Assembly (NCBI GenBank): GCA_016295895.1
Contig: JAEDKI010000062.1
Span: forward strand, 1 to 9,887
Reading direction: 5' to 3'
Length of the DNA: 9,887 nucleotides
Origin: Clostridiaceae bacterium
GTDB taxonomy: Bacteria; Bacillota; Clostridia; Oscillospirales; Acutalibacteraceae
Shown here: positions 1-6,421 of the stretch, piece after piece
How the letters are laid out: every line of letters starts with the position of its first letter
Numbering within the stretch: the first letter of the stretch is position 1
Notes under the pieces: generated by a model
The model's database searches: none
What the model saw: only the letters and a program-made list of their open reading frames with translations
What the model was told of the DNA's origin: nothing
Translations under genes and position numbers: made by a program

Positions 1-1010
1 GTGACGCCGATATAATCGTCTATGTCGGCTGCGGCGAAAGAGGCAACGAAATGACGCAGGTGCTTGACGAATTCGGCGAGCTTGTTGACCCGAGAACGGG
101 CAGAAAGCTCACCGACAGAACCGTTCTTATCGCCAACACCTCAAACATGCCCGTTGCGGCAAGAGAGGCTTCGATTTACACAGGCATCACCCTTGCGGAA
201 TATTACCGTGACATGGGCTATGCCGTTGCAATGATGGCGGATTCAACCTCACGCTGGGCGGAGGCGTTAAGAGAAATCTCGGGCAGACTTGAAGAAATGC
301 CCGCAGAGGAAGGCTTCCCCGCTTATCTGCCCTCAAGACTTGCCGCATTCTATGAAAGAGCGGGCAGAGTTCAGGCTCTCGGCGGCTCTGAAGGCTCGAT
401 AACGGTTATCGGCGCAGTATCTCCGCAGGGTTCGGATTTCTCGGAGCCCGTCACTCAGAACACAAAGCGATTCACCCGTGTATTCTGGGCGCTCGATAAA
501 TCGCTTGCCTACGCAAGGCATTACCCCGCAATCAATTGGACCGACAGCTACAGCGAATATGCGGGCGACCTTGCCGATTACTATAACACCAATGTTAATC
601 TTTCCTTTATGGCATACCGTCAGCAGCTTCTCTCGCTTCTCCACGAGGAGAGCAAGCTCATGGAAATCGTTAAGCTCATCGGCGCAGATGTTCTGCCCGA
701 CGATCAGAGGCTTGTTATTGATGTTGCAAGGGTCATCAGGGTCGGCTTCCTTCAGCAGAACGCCTATCACAAGGACGACACCTATGTTCCGCTGAACAAG
801 CAGTTCCTGATGATGAAGACAATTCTTCATCTTTATGAAAAGGGCAAAACTCTGATTGCCGCAGGCAAGCCCGTTGCGGGAATTTCAAAATCAGGCATTC
901 TTGAAAAGCTTATCAAGATGAAATACGATATCCCCAACGATAAGCCCGAAATGTTTGACGGTTACATTGCCGAGATTGATTCCGTCATAAGCTCGCTTAT
1001 GGCAAGATAA
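1..1010 (+). CDS. ntpA: V-type ATP synthase/ATPase catalytic subunit A (C-terminal part; 5' end outside window)
   Basis: This is the catalytic, nucleotide-binding A subunit of the bacterial V-type (A/V) ATPase, part of the cytoplasmic A3B3 head that couples ATP turnover to H+ or Na+ movement across the membrane. The reading frame is already open at base 3 and gives 335 visible residues; the family is usually near 590, so roughly the first 250, including the P-loop, lie upstream of the window. The visible part opens with DADIIVYVGCGERGNEM, the block that follows the P-loop; its GER glutamate (visible residue 12) matches the catalytic Glu of rotary ATPases. Further family blocks are SNMPVAAREAS, DSTSRWAEALRE and FYERAGRV, followed by the helical C-terminal domain. 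The TAA stop is 16 nt before the subunit B ATG, as expected in one operon. The identification is very secure; the coupling ion cannot be read from this subunit. Confidence 0.97.
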   Translation, partial: DADIIVYVGCGERGNEMTQVLDEFGELVDPRTGRKLTDRTVLIANTSNMPVAAREASIYTGITLAEYYRDMGYAVAMMADSTSRWAEALREISGRLEEMPAEEGFPAYLPSRLAAFYERAGRVQALGGSEGSITVIGAVSPQGSDFSEPVTQNTKRFTRVFWALDKSLAYARHYPAINWTDSYSEYAGDLADYYNTNVNLSFMAYRQQLLSLLHEESKLMEIVKLIGADVLPDDQRLVIDVARVIRVGFLQQNAYHKDDTYVPLNKQFLMMKTILHLYEKGKTLIAAGKPVAGISKSGILEKLIKMKYDIPNDKPEMFDGYIAEIDSVISSLMAR

Positions 1011-1026
1011 AAAGGATTTGACTCGT

Positions 1027-2424
1027 ATGATTAAAGAATATATTGGATTAAGCGAAATATCCGGTTCGCTCGTCGTGCTTGACGGGGTGAAAAATGTCGG
1101 CTACGAAGAAACCGTTGAATTCTATGTTGCGGGCGGTGAAAAGCGTCTTGGCAGAATCATCGACATTGAGGGCGAAAAGGTTGTCGCTCAGGTTTTTGAG
1201 GGCACAAAAGGACTTTCGCTCAAAAACACCGCCACCGTTCCGACGGGCAGACCCATGGAGCTCAAGCTCTCCGAAGAAATTCTCGGCAGGGTTTTTGACG
1301 GCGCAGGCAGACCGATTGACGGCTTCGGCGAAATTTATCCCGAGGTTTCAAGGGATATCAACGGGTCGGCAATCAACCCCGTTTCAAGAATATATCCGAG
1401 AAACTTCATTTCAACCGGTATTTCATCTATTGACGCTCTTTCAACTCTTATCAGAGGTCAGAAGCTCCCCGTCTTTTCGGGCTACGGCATGAAGCATAAC
1501 GAGCTTGCCGTTCAGATTGTCCGTCAGGCAAAAATCACGGGCGCAACAAACGATAATTTTGCCGTTGTTTTTGCGGCGATGGGCGTTAAAAACGATGTTG
1601 CCGATTATTTCAGGCGTTCATTTGAGGAGTCGGGCGTTCTTTCAAGGGTTGTCATGTTCCTCAACCTTTCCGATGACCCGATAATCGAAAGAACGATAAC
1701 TCCCCGCTGCGCTCTGACGGCGGCGGAATATCTTGCATTCGATAAGGGAATGCACATTCTCGTTGTTATGACCGATATGTCGTCATACTGCGAGGCTCTG
1801 CGTGAATTCAGCTCGTCAAAGGGCGAGATTCCCGGCAGAAAGGGCTTCCCCGGCTATCTTTATTCCGACCTTGCCTCCCTCTATGAAAGAGCGGGCATGA
1901 TAAAGGGCAAAGAAGGCTCGGTCACTCAGATTCCGATTCTGACCATGCCCAACGACGATATAACCCACCCCGTTCCCGACCTTACGGGCTACATCACCGA
2001 GGGTCAGATAGTTCTTGACCGTTCGCTTGACAGCACGGGAATTTATCCGCCCGTCAGCGTTCTGCCGAGCCTTTCAAGGCTTATGAAGGACGGCATCGGC
2101 GAGGGCTTCACGAGAGAGGACCATTCCGCTCTTGCCAACCAGCTTTTCTCCGCTTACGCCAAGGTTCAGGACGCAGTTTCGCTTGCCTCGGTTATCGGCG
2201 AGGATGAGCTTTCGGATATTGACAAAAAATATCTTGAATTCGGCAAGGCGTTTGAAAACCGCTTTATCAAGCAGGGCATGAACGAAAACCGCTCGATTGA
2301 AGAAACCCTCGACCTCGGCTGGGAAATTCTCACCATACTGCCCGAAAGCGAGCTTGACCGAATCAGCGCAGATCTTATTGAAAAATATTATAAGCCGATA
2401 AAAGAAAAAACGGCTGAACAGTAA
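1027..2424 (+). CDS. ntpB: V-type ATP synthase/ATPase regulatory subunit B
   Basis: This is the non-catalytic B subunit that alternates with A in the A3B3 head. The protein has 465 residues, normal for the family. I chose ATG 1027 because AAAGGA (1011-1016) lies 10 nt upstream and the product then begins MIKEY, the usual bacterial subunit B start; an in-frame TTG at 1018 has only 1 nt to that site. Family blocks in order: beta-barrel domain (about 1-75), INPVSRIYPRNFISTGIS (116-133), RGQKLPVFSGYG (143-154) where the true P-loop of subunit A is absent, MTDMSSYCEALRE (248-260), GRKGFPGYLYSDLASLYERAG (270-290), PDLTGYITEGQI (317-328), and LPSLSRL, whose Arg351 corresponds to the arginine that reaches into the A-B nucleotide site. 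It lies between subunits A and D in the same operon. Confidence 0.97.
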   Translation: MIKEYIGLSEISGSLVVLDGVKNVGYEETVEFYVAGGEKRLGRIIDIEGEKVVAQVFEGTKGLSLKNTATVPTGRPMELKLSEEILGRVFDGAGRPIDGFGEIYPEVSRDINGSAINPVSRIYPRNFISTGISSIDALSTLIRGQKLPVFSGYGMKHNELAVQIVRQAKITGATNDNFAVVFAAMGVKNDVADYFRRSFEESGVLSRVVMFLNLSDDPIIERTITPRCALTAAEYLAFDKGMHILVVMTDMSSYCEALREFSSSKGEIPGRKGFPGYLYSDLASLYERAGMIKGKEGSVTQIPILTMPNDDITHPVPDLTGYITEGQIVLDRSLDSTGIYPPVSVLPSLSRLMKDGIGEGFTREDHSALANQLFSAYAKVQDAVSLASVIGEDELSDIDKKYLEFGKAFENRFIKQGMNENRSIEETLDLGWEILTILPESELDRISADLIEKYYKPIKEKTAEQ

Positions 2425-2451
2425 TCGCAATATCCGAAAGGAAGTGACGGA

Positions 2452-3063
2452 ATGGCAGCAAAAATACCGCCGACAAAAGGCAACCTGATGAAAATTAAAA
2501 AATCGCTTGAGCTTGCAAAGGTCGGCTATGAGCTGCTTGACCGCAAGCGCAACATTCTTATCCGTGAAACCATGGGCATGATTGACTGCGCAAAGGATAT
2601 CAGAGAGCGGATAAACGAGAGCTACCGCCTTGCCTACGAAGCGCTCGCCAAGGCAAACATGAGCCTCGGCGTGGTTGATGATTTTGCGTCATTCGTTCCG
2701 ATTGAAAACGGGCTTTCGGTTTCTTCCCGCAGCGTTATGGGCGTTGAAATTCCGACAGTTACGCTCGAAGCAGAAAAAACCGACAATTATTTCGGCTTCA
2801 TGCGAACCAATGCCCGCCTTGACGAAGCATATAAACGCTTCAACGAGGCAAAAATCCTGACTGCCGAGCTTGCTCAGACCGAAAACGGAATTTACCGCCT
2901 TGCAACGGGCATCAAAAAGGCTCAGAAGCGTGCAAATTCGCTCAAAAATATCATCATTCCCCGATTTGAGGAGCAGGTTAAGTCCATTTCGTCGGCTCTT
3001 GACGAAAAAGAGCGTGAGGAGTTCTCACGCCTTAAAGTAATAAAGAGCTATATTGACGAATAA
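2452..3063 (+). CDS. ntpD: V-type ATP synthase/ATPase central-stalk subunit D
   Basis: Subunit D is the rotor shaft that turns inside the A3B3 head and links it to the membrane ring, equivalent in role to gamma of F-type ATPases. The 203-residue product has the typical N-terminus, with IPPTKGNLMKIKKSLELAK (about 5-23) followed by GYELLDRKRNILIRE (26-40). Residues 1-70 and about 130-200 are long charged helices that would pair as the antiparallel coiled coil, with a compact middle part (about 75-125) for the base. The ATG is preceded by AAAGGAAG (2437-2444), and the gap after subunit B is 27 nt, so it is cotranscribed. The A-B-D order is normal for Firmicutes. No stem-loop terminator is visible between its stop and the next promoter at 3104, so some read-through into the next gene is possible. 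Confidence 0.96.
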   Translation: MAAKIPPTKGNLMKIKKSLELAKVGYELLDRKRNILIRETMGMIDCAKDIRERINESYRLAYEALAKANMSLGVVDDFASFVPIENGLSVSSRSVMGVEIPTVTLEAEKTDNYFGFMRTNARLDEAYKRFNEAKILTAELAQTENGIYRLATGIKKAQKRANSLKNIIIPRFEEQVKSISSALDEKEREEFSRLKVIKSYIDE

Positions 3064-3069
3064 CGCTTT

Positions 3070-3080
3070 TTGACCGTCAA
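3070..3080. other. Short palindrome upstream of the 3104 promoter
   Basis: TTGAC-C-GTCAA is a perfect 5-bp inverted repeat around one central base. It sits 23 bp upstream of the -35 box of the next gene, and the -35 box itself repeats the TTGAC half-site. It could be an upstream operator, but at this length chance is also a fair explanation. Confidence 0.25.
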
Positions 3081-3103
3081 CCGCAAAAATAATTAACAAA
3101 CCG

Positions 3104-3132
3104 TTGACATAATGAACAAAAAGTGTTAAAAT
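3104..3132 (+). promoter_or_regulatory. Sigma-A type promoter of the exported zinc-finger-like protein gene
   Basis: A consensus -35 TTGACA (3104-3109) is followed after exactly 17 bp by -10 TAAAAT (3127-3132) in AT-rich surroundings. The start of transcription would fall near 3139, giving a leader of about 53 nt. The match is one of the best in the window and separates this gene from the ATPase operon just upstream. Confidence 0.8.
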
Positions 3133-3148
3133 AATATAGAATTTATTT

Positions 3149-3162
3149 TGCGGCTTGCCGCA
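3149..3162 (+). promoter_or_regulatory. Hairpin in the 5' leader
   Basis: TGCGGC-TT-GCCGCA forms a GC-rich stem; as the two-base loop is too tight, about 5 bp would form. It lies about 10 nt inside the predicted transcript and about 14 nt before the ribosome site. There is no U-run after it, so it is not a terminator. A 5' stem of this sort can protect an mRNA from decay; that role is inferred. Confidence 0.4.
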
Positions 3163-3191
3163 GAAAAGAAGATTTGAAAGGATTGAATTTA

Positions 3192-3623
3192 ATGAAAAAG
3201 TTTTTAGCAATTGTTTTTGCCCTCATCTTTGCACTTTCAGCGGCAACATCCGCATTTGCTATGGCAAACACCTGCCCCTACTGCGGCGATGAAATCGTTT
3301 CCGAAAAAGCATACAACGAGCATGTTTTCGGAAAATGCCCCGTTAAGTACCCCGCATCTTCCAAGACTTACAAAGAGTGCCCCTACGGCTGCGGCGCAAA
3401 GTATGAAGACAACGAGCAGTACGAAATCCACATTGCAAATTGCTCAATGAAGAAAGAAACCACCGAGGATAAGATCGCTAACTTCATCAAGAACATCGAT
3501 TTTAAAGCAATCGGCGAGAAACTTATGGGCGTTCTTGCAAAGATCGACTTCCCCGCTCTTGCAAACAAGGTTATCGGCCTTCTTGAGAAAGCTGTTGTTG
3601 CCATCATCGGCGCAGTTAAATAA
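3192..3623 (+). CDS. Small exported protein with two C2HC zinc-finger-like motifs and a C-terminal helix repeat
   Basis: I do not recognise a named family. ATG 3192 is chosen because GAAAGGA (3176-3182) is 9 nt upstream and the 143-residue product then opens with a classical signal peptide: MKK, a hydrophobic core (4-18) and the cleavage-type end SAFA (20-23). The mature part has two similar motifs, C28-x2-C31-x12-H44-x4-C49 (CPYCGDEI...) and C63-x3-C67-x12-H80-x4-C84 (CPYGCGAK...), each fit to bind one zinc ion. Residues 102-117 and 118-133 are a tandem repeat of the pattern IDFxAxxxKxxGxLxK, predicted amphipathic helices, ending in the hydrophobic AVVAIIGAVK. It has its own consensus promoter and a strong terminator, so it is monocistronic and probably well expressed. 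There is no transmembrane anchor other than the signal peptide and no sorting motif, so release or membrane association outside the cell is inferred. Function is unknown. Confidence 0.85.
   Translation: MKKFLAIVFALIFALSAATSAFAMANTCPYCGDEIVSEKAYNEHVFGKCPVKYPASSKTYKECPYGCGAKYEDNEQYEIHIANCSMKKETTEDKIANFIKNIDFKAIGEKLMGVLAKIDFPALANKVIGLLEKAVVAIIGAVK
3495..3590 (+). repeat. Two tandem 16-codon units in the exported protein
   Basis: Unit 1 encodes IDFKAIGEKLMGVLAK and unit 2 encodes IDFPALANKVIGLLEK. They are identical at 8 of 16 positions (I, D, F, A, K, G, L, K) and conservative at most others. The DNA has diverged more than the protein, which suggests an old internal duplication kept by selection on a helix pattern. 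Confidence 0.75.
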
Positions 3624-3645
3624 TTTTTAACACAAGCAAAAAATT

Positions 3646-3685
3646 AACAGATTACAGGTGAAAACCTGTAATCTGTTTTTGTTTT
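3646..3685. terminator. Bidirectional rho-independent terminator
   Basis: A perfect 14-bp stem (3646-3659 with 3664-3677) closes on a GAAA tetraloop (3660-3663, GNRA type). On the plus strand it runs into T5-G-T4 (3676-3685), ending the transcript of the exported protein gene. On the minus strand the stem is followed by TTAATTTTTTG, read from the A-run at 3638-3643, so it also suits the convergent peptidase gene, whose stop at 3693 is only a few bases away. Confidence 0.92.
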
Positions 3686-3692
3686 ATCGGCT

Positions 3693-5177
3693 TTATATTT
3701 TGATTTTAGCCTTGACTTTTTTGGCAATGCCTTTGAGGGTGAAATCCGTGCCGCCCGAAACGCTTCTTGCCTTAACAATTGAATAGCCGTCGCTTCTGCC
3801 AAGCTCCTTTGCAGAGATATGCTCGATTTTTTCAATCAGCTTTGCAAAGGTTTCGGTCTGCTCCGCCATAAGGTCAAGGTCGAATTTTTCCATCTCGTGC
3901 GAATCGCTGACAACGCAGAGATAATACGGAGCGGGAACAAGGCTTATTTCGGGGATTCCCATGGTGAAGAAATTCTGACCCTCTCCGAAATGCAGGGCAT
4001 TGTGACCTCTGAGGGTCATGGTGCGAACGGTTTTGCGCTCCTTAACCGTATCAATATAAAGCTTATCGACAAATTTATTGCCCGTATAGACAAGCTCAAC
4101 CTCGGGCTGACCCGTGTATTTATATTCGCCGTCAACATCTCTCCACTCCTTGCAGCCCATGTGTTCAAGCGTGAGATTGGCAACGCATTTGAAGTGACTG
4201 CCCACGCCGTCCCAAAGGTCACGGTGCATGGCAAGCCAGCGTGAAGCCGATTGGAACGAGCCGGTTCTGATATCCTTGAAGCGGGGCAGGCGGAAATGAC
4301 CCGTCGTGAACACGAAAATGTGCGTTCTTTCAAGCTCCGCATCCTTGAGATTTCTCATAAGCTCAAGCAGAGCGATTGCGCCGTTTTCCTCAACGCAGTT
4401 TGTGCCGTCGGTATGAGTGTTGACAATAACGGTTTCCTTGGGATTCTTGCCCTTTAAAATGCAGTAAAAGCTCTCTGTGAAGGCGTTTTCTTCGGTATGA
4501 GCGGTCAGCACGAATTTTGCCGATTTATGCTCCTTTGCCGCCTCGATAACCTTTTTGCCGTCGGTCTCCGTCACCCAGAGCATCGGTATTTTCTGATAAC
4601 CGAGAATGAACGAAAGATACTGACCCTTAACGCAGTCGTCATGCAGACCTTTCCATATCAGAATGACAGCCTTTGCCTTGTTCAGCTTTGAAATAACGCC
4701 GTTGAAGCACTGAACAAAGCTCGTGATAACGGGACCCTCGTATTTATCGGGCAAAACAACATCCTCGGGATAGCTTGAACGCTTGTCAAAAGCAACCTCG
4801 CTGGGGATAAAGTTGACATTGGATATTTCAAACACAGCAATTTTGCCGTTGATTTTCGGAATATCCGTTATATCGTCAACATAGACAAGCTCCTCCGTTA
4901 TGCCGCTTTCCGGGGTTTCGCCCGAATAAGGATAAGCCGAGGAAACGGGAATGTTGATATTTTCGCCGCCGTCAATGATTTCGATTGACGATTCTTTCTC
5001 TTCCCAGCGGTTGAAATAAAACGGGTCGCTGAAAATCCGGATGCCCATTTTGTTAATTTCGTCTTTGAGATATTCAATAAATTCGGCGTGACCCTTGCTG
5101 CCGGTCAGCCTTGTGCCGCAGGAGTTCATTTTTTCCATGCCGGCAAGTATTCTCTCTTTTGAAATGTCAAAGCTCAT
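3693..5177 (-). CDS. Divergent M28-like (PA-domain) metallopeptidase homologue
   Basis: The 494-residue product has the layout of M28 zinc aminopeptidases with an inserted PA domain. The N-terminal block is GTRLTGSKGHAEFIEYLKDE (21-40), a PA-like region covers about 95-215, and the peptidase core starts at VIVNTHTDGTN (250-260), with H255 and D257 in the place of the first zinc ligands, then ENGAIALLELMR (264-275). LEHMG (337-341) fits the later acidic ligand position, EGQNFFTMGIPEISLV (399-414) is a typical M28 block, and H427 in SDSHEM fits the last His ligand. The usual Glu-Glu pair expected after the central strand is absent: the strand is followed by TTGHF (291-295). No signal peptide, so cytoplasmic. 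The ATG is preceded on its strand by AAAGGAG with 8-nt spacing. It stands alone, converging on the exported-protein gene. M28 ancestry is fairly sure; catalytic activity and substrate are open. Confidence 0.75.
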   Translation of the reverse strand: MSFDISKERILAGMEKMNSCGTRLTGSKGHAEFIEYLKDEINKMGIRIFSDPFYFNRWEEKESSIEIIDGGENINIPVSSAYPYSGETPESGITEELVYVDDITDIPKINGKIAVFEISNVNFIPSEVAFDKRSSYPEDVVLPDKYEGPVITSFVQCFNGVISKLNKAKAVILIWKGLHDDCVKGQYLSFILGYQKIPMLWVTETDGKKVIEAAKEHKSAKFVLTAHTEENAFTESFYCILKGKNPKETVIVNTHTDGTNCVEENGAIALLELMRNLKDAELERTHIFVFTTGHFRLPRFKDIRTGSFQSASRWLAMHRDLWDGVGSHFKCVANLTLEHMGCKEWRDVDGEYKYTGQPEVELVYTGNKFVDKLYIDTVKERKTVRTMTLRGHNALHFGEGQNFFTMGIPEISLVPAPYYLCVVSDSHEMEKFDLDLMAEQTETFAKLIEKIEHISAKELGRSDGYSIVKARSVSGGTDFTLKGIAKKVKAKIKI

Positions 5178-5231
5178 TTATTTTTCTCCTTTTTCTCTTT
5201 AGGGATACCCTCCCGATTTTCAATTATATAA

Positions 5232-5261
5232 TTATTACGGTACATAAAAAACCAACAACAA
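5232..5261 (-). promoter_or_regulatory. Candidate promoter of the M28-like gene
   Basis: On the minus strand TTGTTG (5261-5256) and TAATAA (5237-5232) are 18 bp apart, with a TATAAT-like sequence a little further on at 5228-5223. The region is strongly AT-rich and lies 55 to 85 bp before the start codon. The -35 is weak and the exact -10 cannot be decided by eye. Confidence 0.4.
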
Positions 5262-5306
5262 GCCTGAAATGTCCAAAAGATTGTAACACCTTATCGCCGC
5301 ACGGCG

Positions 5307-5352
5307 AAAAAAGCAGGCAAGAGAGCACCGATTTGCTCTTTGACCTGCTTTT
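5307..5352 (-). terminator. Rho-independent terminator of the Nudix-PLC operon
   Basis: AAAAGCAGG (5309-5317) pairs with CCTGCTTTT (5344-5352). The inner arms AGAGCA and TGCTCT extend the stem past a small internal mismatch, leaving a loop near 5328-5333. Read on the minus strand the stem is followed by TTTTTT (5312-5307) and then GC-rich DNA, as expected for a terminator about 120 nt past the stop of the phospholipase-like gene. This also isolates the M28-like gene further downstream. On the plus strand the stem ends in TTTTATAATT, so weak function in that direction is possible, but no gene would use it. Confidence 0.7.
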
Positions 5353-5392
5353 ATAATTGTATTCGGTATTCCGTGGCATTTTATGCGTTTTT

Positions 5393-5420
5393 ACGGACAG
5401 CCGCAAGGGCTGTCCCTACG
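5393..5420. repeat. Short GC-rich palindromic intergenic repeat, copy 1
   Basis: GGACAGCC (5395-5402) and GGCTGTCC (5408-5415) form a perfect 8-bp stem around GCAAG, followed by CTACGG. There is no T-run. The form, a GC-rich palindrome next to the word CTACG or GTAGGGG, resembles small repeats that I know to be scattered between genes in clostridial genomes. Membership of such a family rests on memory of the pattern, not on a comparison. Confidence 0.6.
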
Positions 5421-5436
5421 GTTTGGTTTTCATTAT

Positions 5437-5494
5437 GTAGGGGACGATGCCGCAGGCACACTTCATTTCTTCATTTTATAAGGGTCGCCCCTGC
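5437..5494. repeat. Decayed palindromic repeat, copy 2, reaching into the phospholipase-like gene
   Basis: AGGGGACGA (5439-5447) and TCGCCCCT (5485-5492) are imperfect inverted ends, one base different in length, around a 37-bp core. The core holds a small stem TGCC-GCA-GGCA (5448-5458) and a tandem duplication of CTTCATTT (5461-5468 and 5469-5476). The right end lies inside the last codons of the minus-strand phospholipase-like gene, whose TGA stop (5473-5471) is in the second CTTCATTT. The element looks like a small non-coding repeat. Confidence 0.45.
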
Positions 5495-6421
5495 CTCTCG
5501 GAAGTTTGAGGAATAAATCATTCTGCAAAGCTCCGGGTCAATGAAATCGGCGGCAACGATGCCGTAATATCTTCCGCTTTCAAAGCCGTATTCTTTCAGC
5601 CGTCTGTTAACATAAATCGCATTCATCCACGGCACGAGGATGCCCGTGCAGTTTGTCATGCAGATGTTGAATTCGGCTCTGTCAAGCTCCGAAGCGAGAA
5701 AATCCTCAATCGCCGCAAGCTTTCTTCTGCCGAGAAGCTGATAGGAATCCTGAACATACATTGAGCAGTAAGCCGTGCCCTCAAGCGTTTTGATATCCTC
5801 TCTGCGGTAATCATGCTTCTTCATTCCGTCAATATAGGGATACATGCTGAAATTAATTCCGCTGTTTTTATCCGTGAATTTTTCACCGTCAATGCCGCCA
5901 ACCCGCAAAAGCACGATTTTTCCCCTGACCTCGCCGAGCTTCGGAATTCTGTTTTCGCAGAACCACAGGTCGGGGGTGTTTTTTATGAAAAGCTCATAAA
6001 AGCTCTCAAAAAATGAATCTCCTGCGTCTCCGTCATCCTCACGAAGCTGAAACAGGATTGTTTCACTCGGGTTTTCGCTCAGAAAAGCCGAGCAGTCTCC
6101 GATTATTTTTTCTGCGGTCAGCTTTTCGGAAAATATGCTCTTGCCCTCTCTGCAATCGCTCAACGAATGCACCGCCTTAAAGCCGTTTTCGGTTTTTTCA
6201 AAACGCATGTCAAAATAGCGCACTCCCGCTTCAAGCTGTTCGGCAATTGAAAGCGCCTGAGTTCTTGAAACGAACGCAAAGCTGACATATTCCGTTGCGC
6301 TGTCATGCGTTCCGGGAATATTGATTGCGGTTATCGGCGTTTCGCCGTCGATTTTGCTCATCCAACCGTTTCCGCCGACCCCGTGTTCCGTGGCGGCGTT
6401 TTCATTTATATATAATAACAT
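5471..6421 (-). CDS. PI-PLC X-domain family phosphodiesterase, without signal peptide
   Basis: The 316-residue product matches bacterial phosphatidylinositol-specific phospholipase C, which cleaves the glycerol-phosphate bond of inositol phospholipids. From the Bacillus enzyme I recognise WMSKIDGETPITAINIPGTHDS (20-41) with His39 and Asp40, RYFDMR (68-73) with Asp71 and Arg73, VHS with His85, NPSETILFQLREDD (117-130), KLGEVRGKIVLLR (161-173) and AADFID with Asp292. All main active-site positions appear kept, so an active enzyme is likely; the substrate is not certain. ATG 6421 is preferred because it keeps the family-conserved Trp before MSK, has GAGG 9 nt upstream, and overlaps the stop of the Nudix gene by 20 nt, pointing to translational coupling. 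MSK at 6361 is a weaker alternative. Bacterial PI-PLCs are normally exported, yet no start gives a signal peptide here. The last codons run into a repeat. Confidence 0.85.
   Translation of the reverse strand: MLLYINENAATEHGVGGNGWMSKIDGETPITAINIPGTHDSATEYVSFAFVSRTQALSIAEQLEAGVRYFDMRFEKTENGFKAVHSLSDCREGKSIFSEKLTAEKIIGDCSAFLSENPSETILFQLREDDGDAGDSFFESFYELFIKNTPDLWFCENRIPKLGEVRGKIVLLRVGGIDGEKFTDKNSGINFSMYPYIDGMKKHDYRREDIKTLEGTAYCSMYVQDSYQLLGRRKLAAIEDFLASELDRAEFNICMTNCTGILVPWMNAIYVNRRLKEYGFESGRYYGIVAADFIDPELCRMIYSSNFREAGATLIK

Noticed and set aside
333..830. Minus-strand open frame of 165 codons inside subunit A
   Set aside because: It is fully antisense to a strongly conserved ATPase gene and shows no recognisable domain; such frames arise from the codon pattern of the real gene.
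1018..1026. TTG 1018 as start of subunit B
   Set aside because: AAAGGA lies only 1 nt before it, while ATG 1027 has a 10-nt spacing and gives the family-typical MIKEY start.
2074..2430. Minus-strand frame over the end of subunit B
   Set aside because: Antisense shadow; no ribosome site and no family resemblance.
3174..3191. TTG 3174 as start of the exported protein
   Set aside because: It overlaps the ribosome site GAAAGGA itself and would add residues in front of a normal signal peptide.
5295..5306. CGCCG-CA-CGGCG hairpin as a terminator
   Set aside because: The stem is short with a two-base loop; on the plus strand an A-run follows, and on the minus strand there is no T-run after it.
5111..5406. 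Short open frames on both strands across the 5178-5470 gap
   Set aside because: They run through a promoter candidate, a terminator stem and palindromes, and their products are low-complexity with no motif.
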